DNA from: Stenopsyche tienmushanensis
Taxonomy: Eukaryota; Arthropoda; Insecta; Trichoptera; Stenopsychidae
Direction: 5' to 3'
Length of the DNA stretch: 64,000 bases
Assembly: GCA_008973525.1 (NCBI GenBank)
Contig: WACJ01000414.1
Location: forward strand, 1-64,000
Part shown: in pieces, positions 1 through 12,888 of the stretch
How the letters are laid out: every line of letters begins with the position of its first letter
Position numbering within the stretch: position 1 is the stretch's first letter
Program-made: the position numbers and the translations under genes
Notes under the pieces: generated by a model
The model's database searches: none
Seen by the model: the letters and a program-made list of their open reading frames with translations, nothing else
What the model was told of the DNA's origin: nothing

Positions 1-264
1 AAAGCCAACTTTGTACGATACAAATGTAATCGCTAATGTTGCCGAAAAGGCTATTAATTATCCGTTTTTTTTACTGCGATTACACACTGTTGGGACACTG
101 ATAATACAACGACTGCTAGGATACTCGCACAAGCCCAATAGTATATTTACCATGTACAACTCGTGGAATTCGATTTTTCAAAATTCAAATAATTAAAAAC
201 AAAAGCCAACTTGGTACGATGCAAATGTACATCGATAATATTGCCAAAAAGGCTATTAATAATC
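1..264. repeat. Direct repeat pair at left edge
   Basis: A segment of about 62 bp at 1-62 recurs at 202-264 with scattered substitutions. Both start AAAGCCAACTT and both contain AAAGGCTATTAAT. The spacing is about 201 bp, so this may be two units of a tandem or satellite repeat that continues past the left edge, or the two ends of a small element. No coding content is seen between them. Confidence 0.6.
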
Positions 265-1486
265 GGTTCAGGCGCCGCGCTTTCATAGGGTGGCACAAAA
301 AACGGTCGCCGACACAGTCCGATATAGATATTGACGCGAAAATCACTATTTACTCAAAAACAGAGTAGATGAGCGGAGCACACAAAATCACGACCGATGA
401 CAACGGTTGCCAACCGGCCAATCTCAACATATAAATGTGCTAAAAAGTTTAAATTGATTTTTTTAGGATAATACAGTCGTATGATAGACGTATGTTCAAC
501 AGTTTTAATTAGCATGGAAATATTTTAAAATATTAAATAATCCTATTTACCCCCAGGTACCACACATTCTTGATGTCAATCAATTTACACGACGTGTGAA
601 ATCGACATTTTCGATAGCATTGCCGTTAATTATTATCGCCATTTATGTCATTATATCCTTTTCATGCCACTGTCACATTATTGATGTCGTAATATTTCTT
701 TTTACGACCCATTAGTCCGTAATGGCGTTGATCATCCGTAATTGTGATAGATCGCGAAAATTAACAACAATAAATGGCATTTTTTGATTGTTTCGGTGGT
801 AAAAATTACATTTGTGCGAGGATATTATGCGATGTTCGGGCGATCGTATTAACTTCGGAATGTAATGCGGAATAACTTCGTACGGCTGCCAAAAAGTTTG
901 TTCTGAGTAATTTATAATGTTGTCTGGAATTATTCGAGTTTCGGGTTAATTCGCATGTTTTTCGTTTAACAATTGCAATAAAAAAATAATGCTGTTGCTT
1001 AGGAACGGGGGAAATGTTTGGCTCAATAAATGGACTTTAGAGAAGTTGAGTTCCCATTTGGTTGTTACAAATTCGATTCCCAGTGGCATTTAAAAGCTTC
1101 AAGGCTTTTCAGTTTCGAATTTGCTGCTGAAACTGATATTTTGCATAATTTTCAGCCATTGAGATGAAGCAGAATAATTTCGTATAATCTGTTGTGTATT
1201 TACCGAATTTATGTCGCGAAATTGTTTTCGATTTAGAAAAACGTGGAAAATGCTTCGAGCTAAATTTCAATTTGGACTTAGGAGATATTGGAAATAAATA
1301 TTTTTTTAATTTAATACGAATTTCATGAGCTAGTTTAGACATTCAGCACGATTTTGATAGCACCTTCAAAATTATTAATTTAAAAGTTAAAAACCTAAAA
1401 AAATATCTGTTTGCGAAAAGAAATTGCATTAAAATGGCAAAGCAAAATAGTTAAAAGTCCTTAAGTCTTAAGTTAAAAGGACATGT

Positions 1487-1551
1487 TTCTCCGTAATCAC
1501 TAATAAACTTTAATGTCTCACCAGAGGGGACATCCGAGTGAAAAGGGTTAA
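1487..1551 (-). mobile_element. piggyBac-like element terminus
   Basis: Read on the minus strand it begins TTAA (1548-1551) followed by CCCTTTTCACTCGGATGTCC and then about 40 bp closely matching 6215-6255 in the copy at 6.15 kb. TTAA followed by CCCTTT is the usual piggyBac-superfamily target site and terminus. Only one end is recognisable, so this is a fragment. Confidence 0.5.
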
Positions 1552-4500
1552 AAATTATCCAATGAAATAACCATCACTGTAATTATAAGAATATGATCCC
1601 CAGGCAAATCGGTCAAAGTATCAGAACGATGCGCATAATTAAATTCGCATTTGAAAACGGTAGCAACTTTTGACACCGGATCAGCTACGGGTTTCGGACA
1701 TTGTATGGAGCAATTATTGAGCCCTGAAAGCGATTCGCGGAAATTATGTGCGAACGCATTAACTACTAAGCACATGCGTACCCGAGAAGTGATGGATGCT
1801 AAGAAATCTATTATGTCGTCAGAATTTTATATGAGGAAGGACTACCGTAAGCGGTCGTAAACATGTTTGAATCCTCAAATGATGTTATTTCAAAGATACA
1901 CAGAGATCTTAATTAGGAAGTTTCAAATAAATACAGCGCAAACTCTAGCATTTATTTGATAGTTTCAAAGTGCTCGAGTGTGAACGAACTTGCGGGCGAA
2001 AATAACATCGGGTTTACTTTGTCATTGATACGTGTGTATTTTTGCCAAAAACATTCAGCGAAAACAAACAGCACCCCATATCGCATACAATTTGATAATT
2101 AAGGAGGAGAAACCTTGGCATATTAGTTCACACTGCGAGAAGAGCCAAAATAAATTGTCCTCTATGCAAGAATTTTACATTCTGTCGAGACTATCAGAAA
2201 CGCGGCAGACGCATCGAGTCATTTTGAAAGGGGGGAAAAAAAACTGAATTTTGCCTCAGCAAATTTACAATCCGGTTTTGAAAACAGGCACCGAAACGAA
2301 CCCATGCAGCTAATTTTGGTAGACTCGGTGTAATTAAGAACACAAAGTGGATTCTGAAAATGTTCCACGAATTGCCCCGAGGATACTGCGTTAAACTATC
2401 GAAAGCGAACATGCAGCGATGCTAAATTGTACGTATATATTTGATAGTTAAATTCATCCATAAACATTTGGTTTTGGACCATTCGGCGAATAAAGATATA
2501 TTGAAAATCTTGGATAGCAGTGACCGTTTTAAAAAATCGCATTCGTCGCGAATTTCAAGTGGATGTCTGAAGGTCATCAGTATTCGATCGTAGTGCAAAA
2601 CTACTGTTGGAAAGATTTACGACTAGAAGCCGACTCAAATATTGAGAGGAAAGGAACCATAGTGTAGGAAGTCGATAGATCTACGGTTGACAAGTGTTTT
2701 TTACGATCAAACTCTTGACAGAATGTATCTGGAGAATACGGCTACATTTTATGTAACATTGAAAATTATAACGTGGGCAAGGATAACCGGTGCTAAAGTA
2801 AGAGGTGCAGAATAAAAAAATCATATTTAACCATGTTGATCCTTTCTTGGATGTAAACAAGCATTACGATACATATTCATGAGAAAATATACTAACATAA
2901 ATACAGTATTTTTTCATGCTACAAGAAAGTGCTTTCACTTGATCGACACTCAAAACAGTACATTCAATACACTGACAGTTCCCAATTACATACAGATATC
3001 AAAGATTTATAAGAATAACCTATATTTAATATCCAAGCATGATCAAAAGCAAAATCAATAATTGCAACAACATTGCGTTGCATTTTTTATATGCAACCAC
3101 AACTCTCAATCGACTTTATTTATGCAAACGTTGAATTAGCATCACAAAACCAGTTTCGTTCGATACAGCTTCATTAATTACTGATTCGTCGTCGGTGCGG
3201 ATATAACCATTAGAAGTTCTCGCGAATTCTTCTAGCATCGAATGCAAAATAATTTGGTCATTTGTCGAAAGATTAACAGCGCTCATTGCGCGAGATTAAA
3301 GGAAATAAAATCAAATCGATGTTCTTTACGCGAGACGTGTGCTTTAGATAAGATTTATGAAGACATATGCTTGTCAACTCGAAAACGACGATAGTTGTTT
3401 GACATATCTATTGATGGTATCTAGGCAATGCTATATTGATATTTGAGATATAACTGCGGACATTAGCTGGATATGTTTTTTTTTTATTGGCGCAATTCAT
3501 TTGCATTCTGATAATTAATTCATAAAAACGCACAGGTCAACGAAAAACCAACGAATTTCAGCTAAATTCAATACAACAGTATTGGCTTAAGATAGTATGA
3601 ACGAAAATATCTGATTAAAGATAAATGCATAAGGAGTCGCATATTTAACAATGTGATGCACCGAGACGAGCTTATCAATATTATAGCTCTGTAGAAGTCA
3701 ATAATATACAACAATAAAAACATAATCAAATAATAGACTTTTTAGCAACCCAAGAATGACACTTCTGTACTTTTGCATGACTCATGCTTTAGTATTTTTA
3801 AATTCGTGCAATGTGCAGTCAGTCTTCCAGTTCTTATTTGAATGTGTGCTTAAAGTCCATGGGCCTTCTGATCCTCGATTTGATTATGCTACAAAATATG
3901 TAAACAAATTTATTTGTCAACAGGGGACCCGGCTATTTCCCTCAAGTTTGGCTCAAAAGACGGCATTTTGCACAAAGTTTAACTTACAAAGCGATCATTT
4001 ATACATAGAAAACATATTGAAATATTTTGCAAATCCACTATAGAACAAGACCATTTCCTCAACATCAATTTTGCATATGCGGAACTGATAAGCCCTTGAT
4101 AAACAGGTTATTAAAATATCTTTGTTGTGAATTTGCTTCCTTTGTCCGATTGTGTTTACTCGTATTAGTTGTAACTTCTTTCGTCAAAAACGACATTGTC
4201 ACATTGTCCAACAATCGCGTTTGCATTAGAGATACTGGCAGCAACTCGCATTTATTGAACAATGCAATCAGTCCTCTAAAAAAAAGAAACAATTCCGGCA
4301 ATAGTCATCTGATCATTTTTTTGCATATTTAATAGCATAGCATCTGTATAATATGTGTGATTGAACGTTATTGCAAAATTTCTACAAATAGATAACCGAC
4401 AGGTCTGAATTAATGGCACGAGCGTTCGCAAAGGTGACAGATGATGAGGCAAGAATAAATTAATAAATATTCGCATGCGATAATTAAAACACAAGGCGAT

Positions 4501-6149
4501 GTGTGCATTAAATTACCATAAATGCAGCGAATTTAATTTTTTTTTTATTTTATGGTCCACCTATTAAAAGTAATATTTAAGAAATCCCATGATGGAAAGC
4601 AATACAAGCATTTATATTAAGGCACATAGTTGAAAAAATTTAGCAATGAGTCGATCACAAAAACCACCAATATTGATGGGTTTTTTTTTATTGATTATTT
4701 CCAAGCTTGTATTATTTGATTTACTTATTTTTCTTGAAAATATAATCTTCTAGCATTGCTATGTGGGTGATGTTATGGTCTTGTGGAATGGCAGTGAAAG
4801 GCAGCTTAGCTTATTTTTAAATGAAGTAAACGGGTTGAACAATAGCATTCAATTTACATAAGATTTGGGAAGCAATTCCATAAACTTTCCAGATTTAAAT
4901 ATTTATTTTATGAAGAATAAATAAAAAAGAAATAATACTAGCGGCGTATTATACATGCCTTCTCCGGGCATCATATATCGCATAATCTATCATTTAATAC
5001 TCATTTTCTCTTAGAATTTAAAGTGTTCAATGATCGAAAACCCTAATAAGTTTCACAAGAACCCATAGAACAGATAGCAATTGCTTCATACAAAAATCCG
5101 ACGATAGCAACTCAATTTAGAGACGAATCTAAATTTAGAGTCCACCCTTTTAGTAACGGATGTGTATTTAGCGAATCATATCAAAGTGTGAAAATTGACC
5201 ATCAGGAAATCTTGGTGATCAAGAGACGAAAATGAGGCTCTTGAATTGAGCCGTTTGATTGTTTAATCTTAATCTGATTAAATCGTGATACTAAGCATGT
5301 CCGATTTCATCGAATATAACGTCCAAAAACAAAAACGTACAAATCAACCGTCCGCCGAATCATCATCGCCATCGAGCGTTCTTCGGGATATCTACAAAGA
5401 TAGATGATCGATTGTAAAATCGCCGAATAATCTCCGATTAATCTAGCACGAATTAATAGCGATCGTATGGGCTAATAAAGCTGATGTGCAAACATATTGA
5501 TCACAACGTGTCTGATTGACAATACAAATCTTCGATGTGCTGTCAAAACGATTCGTGCGTTATGAGATAAACTATCATATACGTGACATGACACGAGTCG
5601 ATGGACATTTTTAGATTGACAGGATAAGAATGGCGCATACTCCAAATTGTTGCGACTGACTTGACCGTATCTCGATGGGCGTTTGCATTTTTACATTGTT
5701 TGGGTCGTTTTCCAGCCACAGTGGTGAGCAACTTGCCTCCGGAAGAAGCACAGAAGATACCAGACGCGAACCCGTTGATTAGATGATCTACATACGCAAT
5801 AGACAATGCTCAGATAAACAAAAAAGAAGAGTCATTATATTTCATAATTTTGCGTAATGCATTTAAAATCATTTTTTTAGGTGCTGCATTCATCGTGTAG
5901 TCGCAGCAAGAAATTAAATATGAAACTGGGCACCCAATCAATATCTAAGAACAAAGATCATCTATGATCGTATTCTTCACAGAAATAAAATTCCATTTTC
6001 ATCATAAAGGTCATCAGGGCTGCCCAATGAACGATATTTGTAACTGAATCGATTTTGGGAAGTCAAAGAACTTTTTAAGCATTTTATAATACCTATAAAT
6101 TCGCTGGCAGTAAAAATGTTAAAACTTAAAGACAGCGTTGACTGCAAAT

Positions 6150-6255
6150 TTAACCCTTTGCACTCCGTTGTCCCCTCTTAGGGGACATCGTAATTCTAGC
6201 ATATCGCTCGGATGTCCCCTCTCATGGGACATTAAAGTTTATTAATGATTACAGA
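6150..6255 (+). mobile_element. piggyBac-like element terminus, second copy
   Basis: TTAA at 6150-6153 is followed by CCCTTTGCACTCCGTTGTCC. The module containing TGTCCCCTCT and GGGACAT occurs twice in about 60 bp (near 6168 and 6213), so the subterminal region is itself duplicated. The second module runs into ATTAAAGTTTATTAATGATT, shared with the fragment at 1.5 kb. No opposite end was found. Confidence 0.5.
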
Positions 6256-7584
6256 AAATAAACTTATTGCAGCACATTTTTTTGAGAAATGCATGTTTTC
6301 CTAAAGTTTTCTGTTGAAATGGCACATCAAATAAATTAAAAATGTGGTACAATAATGTATTTACAGTTAATAATGTATTTTTTAACAATTTGTACTTCAA
6401 AGTGCTTATTTATGAATGATTTAAATTCATTTTCAATCAACATAAAAATATATCAGTGTCTATGATTGGCACACTTTTTTATAGATTTTTCCTCAAATTT
6501 TCACTTGCCAAAGAGCTGATTAACATTTGTACATGTATTTTGACAGTCTATATCCCTCCGATAGCCATCGCTAGACGATAATCAAGTAATATATAAAACA
6601 AATCGATTTATTATCAGAGAATTAAGCGATGTGCAAGTAAGAAATCACATATGTAATACGAGGGCGATGAGCCGCCATGATTTAGACATTAATCGATATG
6701 AGATTATAACGTGCTTTCGATACGAATGTCCGGTGCTAACCCTCGAAGGACCGACGAAATGAAACTCTCATTTTGTTCCGAGAAAAGCGTCCAATGAGTT
6801 CAATTTATATTCATGTTGAATTTCAATAGCAAATTTTAATAGCAACGTTTACGACGTTCTTCCGGACTGTCGTGATTTACAATCGATACGTCGCCGGTGA
6901 ATCAAAAGTTTTTTGACGTCCATGCCTATTAATTTGACTAAACTGCAACTGAAATAATCGACAAGGCGTGAAGACAAATACAATTGTCAAATGGATCGTT
7001 TAAAAGCAAATTAAAATAGTGAAAACAAAAAATAACGGGCGTAAAAGGCGTTGACTACAAACAAGGATAGATCAAAATGTATCCCTAAAGTCCGGTTTAT
7101 TCAAAAACGAGTTACAATGTAAGTTTGTTGATCAGATGGACCACTTAATGAAGAAATAAAAAATGGCCTACTTCCGTTAACACTTTAAGATCGGACGCTC
7201 CAATATATGTTAAATTAGCACAGGAACAAAATTAAAGCTCAAAATTGCTATTCCATTTTATTATAAAAGAAATGGAGTAGTATATGAGGAATCAAAGGAT
7301 ACAGAGGTCGATAATACGATGCAAAGAGGTAAACCCAATTAATTTTCTAATTCTATATAAAACAACAAATTACTGCAAAGACCAAGAACGCCCAATACAT
7401 TTCCTTTTCATACAATTTATAATAAATTTGCAATGTATATAATATAAATATTCATGAACACTTAAGCTTTGTGTATTCTTAAATTGTTCCTACAAAAAAT
7501 GTTCATTTAGATAAGAATGCAGACAATGAGCTGATGAGTAAGAACTGAGTAATATGTATATATTTTTTGAGGAATTCTTGTTAC

Positions 7585-7635
7585 TAACTCGTTTAGCTGA
7601 TATATTAAAAACTATTATAGCACCTAAACGAGTTA
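7585..7635. repeat. Short inverted repeat (hairpin)
   Basis: TAACTCGTTTAGCTG (7585-7599) is inverted at 7621-7635 with one mismatch, leaving a 21-nt AT-rich loop. No target duplication or coding content is visible. It may be a remnant of a small foldback element. Confidence 0.4.
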
Positions 7636-7914
7636 ATAGCAGCGACAATAAAACTTAAGAGATCAGAACTTGGTGATTTAGCACTATGGAAAGTATTAGT
7701 ACGTCACAGGAGTCTTCCCGTTCAAGAAAATATAAATTTATAAATAAAATATTAATAAACATAAAAAATATCGTTAACTCAATCCCGATGATAGTGCATA
7801 TAAAAGTATCAACGTTATTATACCAGCAACTCGAGATAAGATCTTTTTAAAAGTCCTTTTAAAATTCTTTCCTCCGTGGAACCATTGCCAATAGGGAATC
7901 CAATCTAGGGATCA

Positions 7915-8778
7915 CGAACAGTTTTAGATGCTCATGAATTCCAGGATTAGTAAACGTAATTCCGAATAATTCAGGATTGAAATTTTTATCTAACAAAAAT
8001 CGTACATTTCACCAGCACGATGAAGACTACTAAATCGAGACATTCCCGCCGAAATCTGGACGCTTGGAAACAGTGGCGTAAGTGCTAATTGGCAAGCTTA
8101 GGCGTCGCCTAGGGGCAGTAACTATCTACTCTGTGTAAACATACATATATGTTTTTCAAATTGTTATATTAACCTTTCCCTACCGGTGATGTATTTACTA
8201 CACCCCGACTCTAATAATGGGAATATCTATATGAAATATAATAGATACGGACTTCAGAATTTTTGTATTCTTCCGTAATATAATAACGAATCACATCAAA
8301 GTATCACAGTATATAAGTATTCATTTGCAGCGATGAAAATAAATATTTTGTCGGGAAATCGGGAATTTTGCGAGTTTTAGCCCGTGTCTCAGCAGAAAGA
8401 AATTTTACTTAGATATTTAACTAGCATTTAAATATCTGATAACGATACTTCCAACGAGTGTGAAGACTAAATGTGCATTTTCAGCAGCAAGTTGCCTGGA
8501 TTCCAAAATCAGATCCAGACTAAATGACGAAACACTCGATGCTTCAATGTTACTTCGGGCATATTTTCAAAATAATATTTGAATTTTTAGTGTTTTATTT
8601 ATCTATTTTTGAATTGTATTTTTATCTTTTCTTAAATAAATAAAATTCTTCGCCTTCAAGTGATTTTTTATATTGAACAAATGGACTTATTAGTAATTTT
8701 TGATCAAATTTATCAATGTAATTTCTTAAACTAGTGAAAATCCCAATCTCGGGATCCCGGAACTGATCCCGGGATGGT
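7915..8778 (+). mobile_element. Dispersed non-coding element C, copy 1
   Basis: Long similarity in reverse orientation to 23075-23540. Shared blocks include the one around GTAAACGTA (7.95 kb), GGGGCAGTAACT (8.12 kb), GATGTATTTACTACACC (8.19 kb) and ATCAAATTTATCAATGTAAT (8.70 kb). The right end is rich in GGGATCCCGG/CCCGGGAT palindromes. No coding capacity is seen, which suggests a non-autonomous DNA transposon. This copy has about 400 bp of extra internal sequence relative to copy 2. Confidence 0.65.
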
Positions 8779-11700
8779 CTAATTTAAATTACAAAAATCG
8801 CCAATCGTACCTAAATTTGAACCCAAAATGTTTGCTCAAATTCAGGCGCTAAATTACAGGAAAACTTTGTGCTGTTGAGAATTTGGATTGAAGAAAATCA
8901 TATTATGAAGCGATACAGAATATTCATCCATGAGCCGATGGTCTGATAAAACATTCGAATTTACATATCGGAATCAACACACGGGATGTGTAAGCGATTT
9001 AATGCGCGTATTGCTGCATTTGTATACGGATAACGCACTCGAAAACTTGATTATTGATGTAATTCAGTCGTATGAGACCAAATAAGATTATGCGCTTCGA
9101 AGAATGCGATATTTCTTTATTCCTCTCGACCAAAATTAATTTATTCAATGGCTATACAGCAGAAAGTATACAGTAATGATTTTGTGAGTGTTTGCGTCAC
9201 ATAAATTAATTTATATTACAATCACGTCCATCCGACCGGCGCATGCTGCTCACGTCGCGTCCTGTTTTCGCTCATGGAGTCAGGAGTTCACACTTGAAGA
9301 CTTGGGATCGACCCCGATGGAACCGAATCAAGAAAAATCATCGAAATGAGAGGGGCAGCTCACCACCCTATGTTATATTTGATCGATCATTGATACGATT
9401 GCATCGATTGTAAACTGTAGCGGCGGTGATTATTTTTGCGCGTTTCTTTAGTCTAAACATCCGTTTTTTTTAACAACCAAATAAATTAAATCATAAGAGT
9501 TCAATGTTCACTTTTATGCAACAAATAAAGAATCACGAGAAACTTAAATTCGTCAGATGCATGCATGTGTGTGTAGATGGGATCTGATAAACAAGACGCA
9601 GAAGTGCTGCATTGGACTCTGCTCCATTGACGATTTCAGCTTTTTTTCGATCGAGATACGCGGAATCGATCGTCGATTGAAGAGCTACATTCGACGGAAG
9701 AGATGGACAAGAAGACGAGCTGAATGTTGAGCAACATGGAGTCGGTTGGCGAAAGCAAACAAACCGTGCCACTATCAAATGTTCGGCGCTGATAAGAAAA
9801 ATCGCAGAGCGACCTTTGTCGACCTCAGCAGCGACTTAATCAAACCGCGGTTTCCTTCGCGAGGCGACAGACCAATCTGCAGACGATTCAGAACCAAGCC
9901 AATTATGTCCCTAGGAGTGACTGGTCGTTGTGGTAAATCCTGCAATGGTATACTTTATCGCTGCAAACAGGCTCACCGCAAAATTACCAGTAATCTGATA
10001 TCCACTTTAAGAAAACAAAAAACTTTTATGTTTCTTTCGGAGAAACTACGCATGCATCTTTTCCGATGCTTACATAATATCGAACAAGGTATAAATTTAT
10101 AAATTTGATTAAATCAACATGCAATAATGTGATAAAATAACATCGGAACAATTACCGGCGTTAGGTTAGTCAAGTCCTATGCATATTTGAATATGATTTT
10201 ATTAGAAAACAACATACAATTTAATCTGTATGAAGGACAATTACATTGCAAAAAAGTATACGAATGCAACAGCCGTTCCTTAGAAATATCAAAATCAAAC
10301 AATTCACAACAACACACGTTAATCGTTTTCTTTTTATATAACCGTTCTTTACATAAAGCATTGAACAAGTGCACGAAAAATGCGGTCATTACAAAATATG
10401 CACTTATATACATATTTGACTACCACTTACGTGGTAAAGTTAAATAGAGCTACATCAAAATATTGGGGCATGTTCGCCTCTTTTAAAAATGTGATCAGAC
10501 CGACAAACCTATAACATATAGGTCGAGGAGCATGACGTTTGATTCTTTCTTTAAAAACTAACCATCTATTAAAAAACCGCTTTCGCGATCTTGCCAATAA
10601 ATCGATGGAGATTAACAAGTTATACAATCGAACAAGAGAGCGGTGGAAAATTACACACGACAATCACGACGATTTTGCCGATTTTACAAACATTCCAGGA
10701 CAGATATTGATGGCTATTTCACAATATCTGATAAATTAAGTATGAATAAGCACATGTTATTTTGAAGGAAATCATCAATTATAAATACTTGAAACTAAAA
10801 ATATATATTCCTATCGGCGCATCATGACGGGACAATAATAAGTACTTTAAGAAATATACATGCTTTTTTGACAAAAATCAAGATACCTCATGCCTTTTAT
10901 CATAATTCAAATCAACGATAAAGAACTAGTCAAATATATAGTTCCGAAATATATTAAAGTCCGATTTCATAAGGATGTTTCATCATGCGTTTGAAAAGGA
11001 TTAGGGAAAACAATCTGCGATAAAACCCACTATGACAATTTCAAGCTGTCATTTTAACACATTTTACATTTGGTCTATCTGAATAGCTTTCTTCATAAAT
11101 TCAGATGTGATTAATGATTTTCAGCATTTAATCATCATATTTTTTTCCTATACAAAATAAAACACACCCGGAGATATTGCGAAACTTGTTTATAACTTGA
11201 TTTTAGTTTGTTTTATCAGCTTAAGCTCTTGTAAAATTGTACAAATAAATGGTTTTTTTATATAAGTTCGCTAAAAAAATCTGGCAATTTGAAATTAAGC
11301 CCTCAATCTACAGACAGGAAATCCACATACAAACATTGGCGATGGAAACAAAATCCCTTATCGATTTTTTCTTCCAAATTAAAGTCAATAAATCGAAGGC
11401 GACCGAATTAAACTAGATCTTATAGATTATGTTTAGAACCTAATCCTCGTTTATATTGCGGATGTATAAAGACGCATATTGTATGAACGGAAGATTTCTT
11501 ATCGTCGATACGTATAATACTTGTAAAATAACCAATCGACGATATCTTTACAACAAAATCACTGTTATGTAAGTCAATCAAATTAAAAACAGATTAAGAT
11601 TAAATAAATCGTACGAATAGGGATAAATACTTATATAAAAACTATCATAACTACTGATCTTACGCTAGGCATTACATAATACTATAATTGATGAGCACTT

Positions 11701-12253
11701 AATATAAACACTCATCATTTTGCAGTAAAACTTTTTTGCAGACGTGCACATGCTAGGCAATTTCCAGATTTCAGCAAGTGCCGATATTTCACCTACTAAT
11801 ATTTTCATCGTGGCGCCAAAATGTTTCATTCACTGTATATTTATAGTTTCCCTAGCCGTAAACAATTTATTTCACCATCATCGTAGAGAAAAAAGCAACA
11901 TAAATTTTGTGCGGAAGAAAATTAAGTATAGGAAAAGAGAGCGTGCAAAAAAAATCATTAACGGATGCTAAATCGGCAACAGGTATTGGATACGAAAAAA
12001 ATCTGCTCCCGCTGTGAGAATGATGCGTGAAATTCGAGAGCTGTTGTCGATGAAGATGAAACGATTCTATCAAAATATGCCAAAAGGGTTTAAAAACCGA
12101 TGTATAATTAGATATCAACGCTGGTTGCCGGTGAGAATTGAACCCGAAATAAATATCGATGTAAAATAAACAGTATCCTGTAAGATCGTAAACATTGCTT
12201 TTTCTCAAATATAGTTGAAAAAATAATCAAGACGAATAACAAATAAAACTTAC

Positions 12254-12888
12254 ATAAAATCTTCGAGATCCACAACGTTGACGTACTGACAGGGCTGCAG
12301 AGTTCCATCGTTTCGGACGTCGTAGCATAGGTTGTAATCCCACGGAGGATTAGCTTGACAGGGCAAGAGTGGCGAAAGTTCACCACCGGCGGAATTATCT
12401 TCGGTAGTATAAGACAGAGCCTCGATGGACTGCTCCATGGGCAGCGGATGCGAAAATAGGGAAGCGTCCTCGGGTCGCTCGCAATATCTACTCTGATACG
12501 TCCAATTTTGTCCGCGAAGAAAATTTTCATCCCTGAACAAATTGAGTCCTTTGTATTGTTCCCTCGGAGCTTGATCCAGTGCCTGATTGCGAAAACTCGG
12601 ACGAGAATACGAGAACGACGGCAAAGTTTGTTGATTGGGATGTTCGAGAGGATACCTCGACCAAGATTGGGCATTATTCTCGACGATGGCCACATTGGAC
12701 GTTCTCGAATAATAAGATTGCAGCTCGGCACCGTGGCTGGAATCCCCGTAAAAATTCTCCGAATCGTAACACGGAGGAGGATAAACGGCCTGGGAGAATC
12801 CTTCCGAGTAATTCATGGCCGTCGGAGCGCTTCCCGAACTGTTGTAATTCGCATTGTAGCCTTTGACGTCAAACGAATCCTCGACCAT
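12254..12888 (-). CDS. 5' exon of unidentified protein, possibly a transcription factor
   Basis: An open frame of 211 codons plus two bases, starting at ATG 12888. The context AAGATGG is strong, and an in-frame TAA lies 12 nt upstream, so this is the first possible start. The frame ends at a good donor (TTTTAT|GTAAGT; GT at 12253-12252), giving a phase-2 intron. The peptide is rich in Ser, Asn, Tyr, Pro and Gln, with no signal peptide, membrane segment or folded domain that I recognise. Its last 30 or so residues are acidic and aromatic (PWDYNLCYDVRNDG, then VVDLEDF). A disordered N-terminal exon followed by a very long intron is common in insect developmental transcription factors (ETS, nuclear receptor, Grainyhead types), but that is inference. 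I do not recognise the family. Its base composition is clearly less AT-rich than its surroundings, which supports real coding. Confidence 0.65.

Larger units (their letters stand above)
1..12253 (-). other. Gene-poor left region, possible first intron
   Basis: No exon of a recognisable family is visible here on either strand. The region lies downstream of the splice donor at 12253/12252 of the minus-strand exon 12254-12888, so it would be the first intron of that gene if its next exon lies beyond the left edge. It contains piggyBac-like termini (about 1.5 and 6.2 kb), a short hairpin (7.6 kb) and a dispersed element (7.9-8.8 kb). The other stretches (264-1480, 1552-6150, 6260-7580, 8780-12250) are AT-rich and I see nothing assignable. 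Several short open frames, for example around 9.5-10.1 kb, are not supported by family similarity or splice sites. Confidence 0.4.

Noticed and set aside
9533..10102. Overlapping open frames on both strands in a GC-richer patch
   Set aside because: The longer frames start at TTG, share no known family, and have no consistent donor or acceptor sites. Probably chance or an old repeat.
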